The notes below the pieces were generated by a model. It saw nothing but the letters and a program-made list of their open reading frames with translations, made no database searches and was not told where the DNA came from. A DNA stretch of 8,068 nt from Clostridia bacterium (lineage in GTDB: Bacteria; Bacillota; Clostridia; Oscillospirales; CAG-272): positions 1-8,068 of the forward strand of contig JAFQNZ010000260.1 in the NCBI GenBank assembly GCA_017395715.1. The letters run 5' to 3'. Below are positions 5,516-8,068 of the stretch, piece after piece; the stretch's first letter is position 1; every line of letters begins with the position of its first letter. The translations under genes were made by a program, and so were the position numbers.

Positions 5516-6720
5516 AAGTCACTTTTGATAAAAGCCACGCAAACGGCTGTGTAACAGCGCCCCCCTCCAAAAGCATGGCACACCGCTTACTCATTGCGGC
5601 AGGGCTTTCCGAGGGTGAAAGCGTAATTCACAACATTGCACAGTCAGAAGATATCCTTGCCACACTCGATTGCTTAACCGCACTCGGTGCCAACTGTCAG
5701 CTGGAAAAGGACTCTGTCAAAGTCTCGGGAATCGGCGGCAAGATACAAACAGAAAATCCGCTTCTTCCCTGCCGCGAATGCGGCTCTACCCTCCGCTTTT
5801 TCATTCCCATTGCCCTGCTTTCACGCCAAAAGACCATCCTTTGCGGTAGCGAGCGTCTCTTTCAGCGACCGCTTTCGGTGTATGAAACGATCTGTCGTGA
5901 GCAGTCATTGCCTTTTTGCCAAAGCGAAAACTCTCTTACCGTGCAAGGAAGACTCTCACCCGGCGGCTTTCAGGTTGCAGGAAACATCAGCAGTCAGTTT
6001 GTTTCGGGACTCCTCTTCGCACTCCCGCTTCTTGAAACAGACAGTATAATCAAATTGACCGATCCCGTGGAAAGCCGTTCGTATATTAACCTAACCATCA
6101 AAGCTCTTGCCGATTTCGGCGTTTCGGTTACATGGCAGGACCAAAACACCCTTGCCATTCCGGGCGGACAAAGCTATCGGGCAAGAGAGATCACAGTGGA
6201 AGGCGATTATTCGAATGCCGCATTCTTTTCCGCCTTTTCTGCACTCGGAGAAACTGTCCGTGTCACAGGACTTGACAATGCTTCCCTGCAAGGCGATCGC
6301 ATTTATATTGATTATTTTGAAGCACTCAAAGAAAGAACGCCCACCCTCTCGCTTGCCGACTGCCCCGATCTCGGACCTATCCTATTTGCTCTTGCAGGCG
6401 TGCAAAACGGCGCACATTTTACCGATACCGCACGCCTTCGCATCAAAGAAAGCGACCGCGCCGCCTGCATGGCAGAAGAGCTAAAAAAATTCGGCATCGG
6501 CTGTGACGTCGGCGAAAACGATGTCATGATCCGTCCCGCCAAACTCGCACCGCCAAGCCAAATCCTTTACGGACACAACGACCACCGCATCGTTATGGCG
6601 CTGTCCGTTCTGTTAAGTCTGACAGGCGGCGAGATCGAAGGCGCTGAAGCGGTTGCCAAAAGTATGCCCGATTTTTTCGAGCGTCTTGCTTCGCTCGGCA
6701 TCAAAATGCAAATAAACTAA
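5512..6720 (+). CDS. aroA: EPSP synthase (3-phosphoshikimate 1-carboxyvinyltransferase)
   Basis: AroA transfers the enolpyruvyl group of PEP to shikimate-3-phosphate, giving EPSP. The 402-residue protein is shorter than the ~427-residue E. coli type but covers both lobes. PPSKSMAHR (17-25) gives K20, S21 and R25, equivalent to E. coli K22, S23 and R27. DCPDLGP (283-289) carries the acid equivalent to D313 (D286). RIKESDR (310-316) has E313 for E341, GHNDHR (354-359) has the DHR motif, and K383 matches K411. The PEP-site loop reads ECGSTLRF (89-96) where E. coli has the NAGTAMRP loop. G96 and R100 are kept as G91 and R95, but T97 becomes S92 and P101 becomes F96, so the enzyme is divergent in the loop that governs inhibitor binding. 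The ATG overlaps the aroQ stop (ATGA), which suggests translational coupling. Confidence 0.95.
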   Translation: MKVTFDKSHANGCVTAPPSKSMAHRLLIAAGLSEGESVIHNIAQSEDILATLDCLTALGANCQLEKDSVKVSGIGGKIQTENPLLPCRECGSTLRFFIPIALLSRQKTILCGSERLFQRPLSVYETICREQSLPFCQSENSLTVQGRLSPGGFQVAGNISSQFVSGLLFALPLLETDSIIKLTDPVESRSYINLTIKALADFGVSVTWQDQNTLAIPGGQSYRAREITVEGDYSNAAFFSAFSALGETVRVTGLDNASLQGDRIYIDYFEALKERTPTLSLADCPDLGPILFALAGVQNGAHFTDTARLRIKESDRAACMAEELKKFGIGCDVGENDVMIRPAKLAPPSQILYGHNDHRIVMALSVLLSLTGGEIEGAEAVAKSMPDFFERLASLGIKMQIN

Positions 6721-6742
6721 CCCAATCGAAAGAAGAAACACC

Positions 6743-7603
6743 ATGCAACTTGTTCAAAAAGAAAAAACCATTCTCATTGTCGGTCTCGGTCTGATCGGCG
6801 GAAGCTATGCCAAAGGACTCAAAAAACTCGGCTTCCGCGTGATTGCCATTGACATACGAAAAGAAGCCATTGACTATGCCCTGCAAAACGGCATCATTGA
6901 TGATGGCTACACCGAAAACTCGCCCGAAGCCATCGGCAAAGCCGATATTGCGGTGTTTGCGCTCTACCCCAAGGTGTTTGTCAAATGGGTCGAAGAGAAT
7001 CAACAGCACTTCCGCCCAGGCACACTCCTCACCGATGTTACCGGTGTCAAAAGCTGTCTGGTTTACGAGATTCAAGAAAAACTCCGCAAAGATCTCGAGT
7101 TTATCGCGGCACACCCCATGGCAGGTAAAGAAGTCTATGGCGTGGAAAACAGCGATGATGCCATCTTCCGCGGTGCCAACTATATCGTCGTTCCCACCGA
7201 GCATAACACCAAGGAAGCGGTTGAAACCTGCAAAGACATCGGCAAACTGCTCGGCTTCCAAAGAGTTTCCGAGTTATCTCCCGAAGCACATGACGAAATG
7301 ATCGGCTTTGTGTCACAGCTCACCCACGCCATTGCGGTGAGTCTTATGACCTCTTGTGACAATGAAGAGCTTGTCAACTATACAGGCGACTCCTTCCGCG
7401 ATCTCACCCGCATTGCCCGTATCAACGATGCCATGTGGAGCGAGCTGTTCCTTTTGAACAAAGATGCGCTCCTTGCCAAAATGGATATTTTTATGAAAGA
7501 ATTTTTGGATTTAAGAGAAGCACTTAACCAAGAGGACAGCGAAAAAATCCGCGAGAAAATGCGTCTTTCCACCGCACGGCGCGCCCTGTTTGATAAAAAA
7601 TAA
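6743..7603 (+). CDS. tyrA: Prephenate dehydrogenase
   Basis: TyrA oxidatively decarboxylates prephenate to 4-hydroxyphenylpyruvate, the tyrosine branch. The 286-residue protein has an N-terminal Rossmann fold with GLGLIGGS (14-21). D37 after the second strand suggests NAD+ rather than NADP+. The family motif HPMAGKE (124-130) and QLTHA (192-196, with catalytic-type H195) follow. FRDLTRIA (218-225) carries substrate arginines, and MWSELF (231-236) lies in the helical C-terminal domain. There is no fused chorismate mutase and no C-terminal ACT domain, so it needs prephenate from the PheA mutase and lacks the usual module for tyrosine feedback. The gap after aroA is 22 nt. The RBS is weak (AAAGAAG, 6729-6735), so expression may be lower than that of its neighbours. 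Confidence 0.95.
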   Translation: MQLVQKEKTILIVGLGLIGGSYAKGLKKLGFRVIAIDIRKEAIDYALQNGIIDDGYTENSPEAIGKADIAVFALYPKVFVKWVEENQQHFRPGTLLTDVTGVKSCLVYEIQEKLRKDLEFIAAHPMAGKEVYGVENSDDAIFRGANYIVVPTEHNTKEAVETCKDIGKLLGFQRVSELSPEAHDEMIGFVSQLTHAIAVSLMTSCDNEELVNYTGDSFRDLTRIARINDAMWSELFLLNKDALLAKMDIFMKEFLDLREALNQEDSEKIREKMRLSTARRALFDKK

Positions 7604-7665
7604 GACAAAACCGAACCGTACCTGATTCGATTTTATATATCATTTCAAAAAAGAAGGTATTTATT
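7604..7665 (+). other. Intergenic gap between tyrA and the DAHP synthase gene
   Basis: At 62 bp this is the longest gap inside the operon. I see no hairpin followed by a U-tract and no convincing -35/-10 pair; TTTATATAT (7631-7639) is AT-rich but lacks a partner hexamer. The gap ends with the AGAAGG ribosome binding site (7652-7657) of the next gene. Read-through from tyrA is therefore the simplest assumption. Confidence 0.6.
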
Positions 7666-8068
7666 ATGAACATGAATTTCGAAAGAAAACTTGCCATCCC
7701 CATGGAGGTCAAAGAAATGTACCCCTTAACGGGAGATATGGCAAAAATCGTTGACACCCGCGCACAGGAAATCAAAAACATTCTTTCCGGCAAGAGTAAC
7801 AAGCTCATGCTCGTCATCGGCCCTTGCTCTGCCGACAATGAAGACAGCGTGATCGACTATATCAGCCGCCTTGCCAAAGTACAGGAACAGGTGAAGGATC
7901 AGATCTTCATCATCCCCCGCATCTATACCAACAAACCGAGAACCACAGGCGACGGCTACAAGGGTATGCTCCATCAGCCCGACCCCACCGAAAAGCCGGA
8001 TATGTTCAAGGTGAAGAAGGCGGAAGCTCTCTTTCAGCTGAGGGTATGCTCTCGTGGAATGCGAGCAC
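7666..8068 (+). CDS. aroF: DAHP synthase, type I (AroF/G/H family), 5' part only
   Basis: DAHP synthase condenses PEP and erythrose-4-phosphate, the first committed step of the pathway. Only 134 codons of an expected ~340 are present before the window ends. Residues 1-115 follow the family: LVIGPCS (49-55) has C54, the position of E. coli metal ligand C61, and PRIYTNKPRTTGDGYKG (84-100) carries R85 and K90, equivalent to E. coli R92 and K97. HQPDPTEKPDMF follows. The short N-terminal extension before the barrel is where aromatic feedback control sits in E. coli enzymes. AGAAGG (7652-7657) lies 8 nt before the ATG; a second ATG two codons later is less well placed. From base 8011 the frame stays open, but residues 116-134 do not read like the family, which should continue with a Gly and a helix leading to the substrate-binding region. 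The symbol is by family only; the paralogue type cannot be told. Confidence 0.88.
   Translation, partial: MNMNFERKLAIPMEVKEMYPLTGDMAKIVDTRAQEIKNILSGKSNKLMLVIGPCSADNEDSVIDYISRLAKVQEQVKDQIFIIPRIYTNKPRTTGDGYKGMLHQPDPTEKPDMFKVKKAEALFQLRVCSRGMRA
8011..8068. other. Terminal segment that departs from DAHP synthase
   Basis: After the PDMFK codons (ending at 8010) no frame on the plus strand continues the DAHP synthase family recognisably. The in-frame reading is VKKAEALFQLRVCSRGMRA. The segment contains AGGGTATGCTC (8041-8051), an exact copy of 7961-7971 in the same gene, 80 bases downstream. It may be a contig-edge misassembly, a local rearrangement or an unusual variant. The short length prevents a decision. 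Confidence 0.35.

Noticed and set aside
7604..7665. A terminator or second promoter between tyrA and the DAHP synthase gene.
   Set aside because: No stem with a U-tract and no matched -35/-10 pair can be found; only an RBS is clear.
1..8068. CRISPR arrays, insertion sequences, tRNA or rRNA genes, phage or defence genes.
   Set aside because: No regularly spaced repeats, transposase motifs, cloverleaf or rRNA sequence is visible; almost all the DNA is accounted for by biosynthetic genes.

Overview
The window is a nearly complete aromatic amino acid operon from a Gram-positive bacterium. It is most likely an uncultured clostridial (Firmicutes/Bacillota) organism. The reasons are purine-rich AGGAG-type ribosome binding sites, a consensus sigma-A promoter, AT-rich intergenic DNA beside more balanced coding DNA, and protein variants of the kind I associate with Clostridia, such as an AroE-AroK fusion and a chorismate synthase with an RGGGHFSGR motif. 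The taxonomic call is inference.

Layout. Positions 1-162 hold two gene scraps on opposite strands that meet near base 95-100. One is an ABC-exporter-like membrane segment reading rightward. The other is the S4-domain start of an RsuA/RluB-type pseudouridine synthase reading leftward, with its own RBS and extended -10 promoter. This looks like a junction, probably an assembly chimera at a contig end. Positions 163-349 are AT-rich and carry no gene. A strong promoter (350-377) starts the operon. A leader follows, with a 30-residue peptide (412-504) beginning MFRSSYYFYF, mutually exclusive RNA pairings, and an intrinsic terminator (516-554) just before the first structural gene.

The structural genes all read rightward and are tightly packed: pheA (chorismate mutase-prephenate dehydratase-ACT), aroB, aroC, an aroE-aroK fusion, aroQ (type II dehydroquinase), aroA, tyrA (prephenate dehydrogenase) and the 5' part of a type I DAHP synthase gene, cut by the window end. 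Two junctions are ATGA stop/start overlaps (pheA/aroB, aroQ/aroA).

Together they encode every step from PEP + erythrose-4-phosphate to chorismate, then to phenylpyruvate and 4-hydroxyphenylpyruvate. Only the final aminotransferase is missing, and no tryptophan-branch gene is present. The only chorismate mutase domain seen is in PheA, so TyrA probably depends on prephenate made by PheA.

The most interesting element is the leader. It reads as a classical ribosome-stalling attenuator with clustered Tyr/Phe codons in a clostridial-type operon, where a T-box riboswitch would be the more usual expectation. The enzymes themselves are ordinary members of known families with a few motif variants: RSRP in the PheA ACT domain, ECGSTLRF in AroA and GHFSGR in AroC. 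The last ~58 bases no longer read like DAHP synthase and may be a second contig-end artefact.
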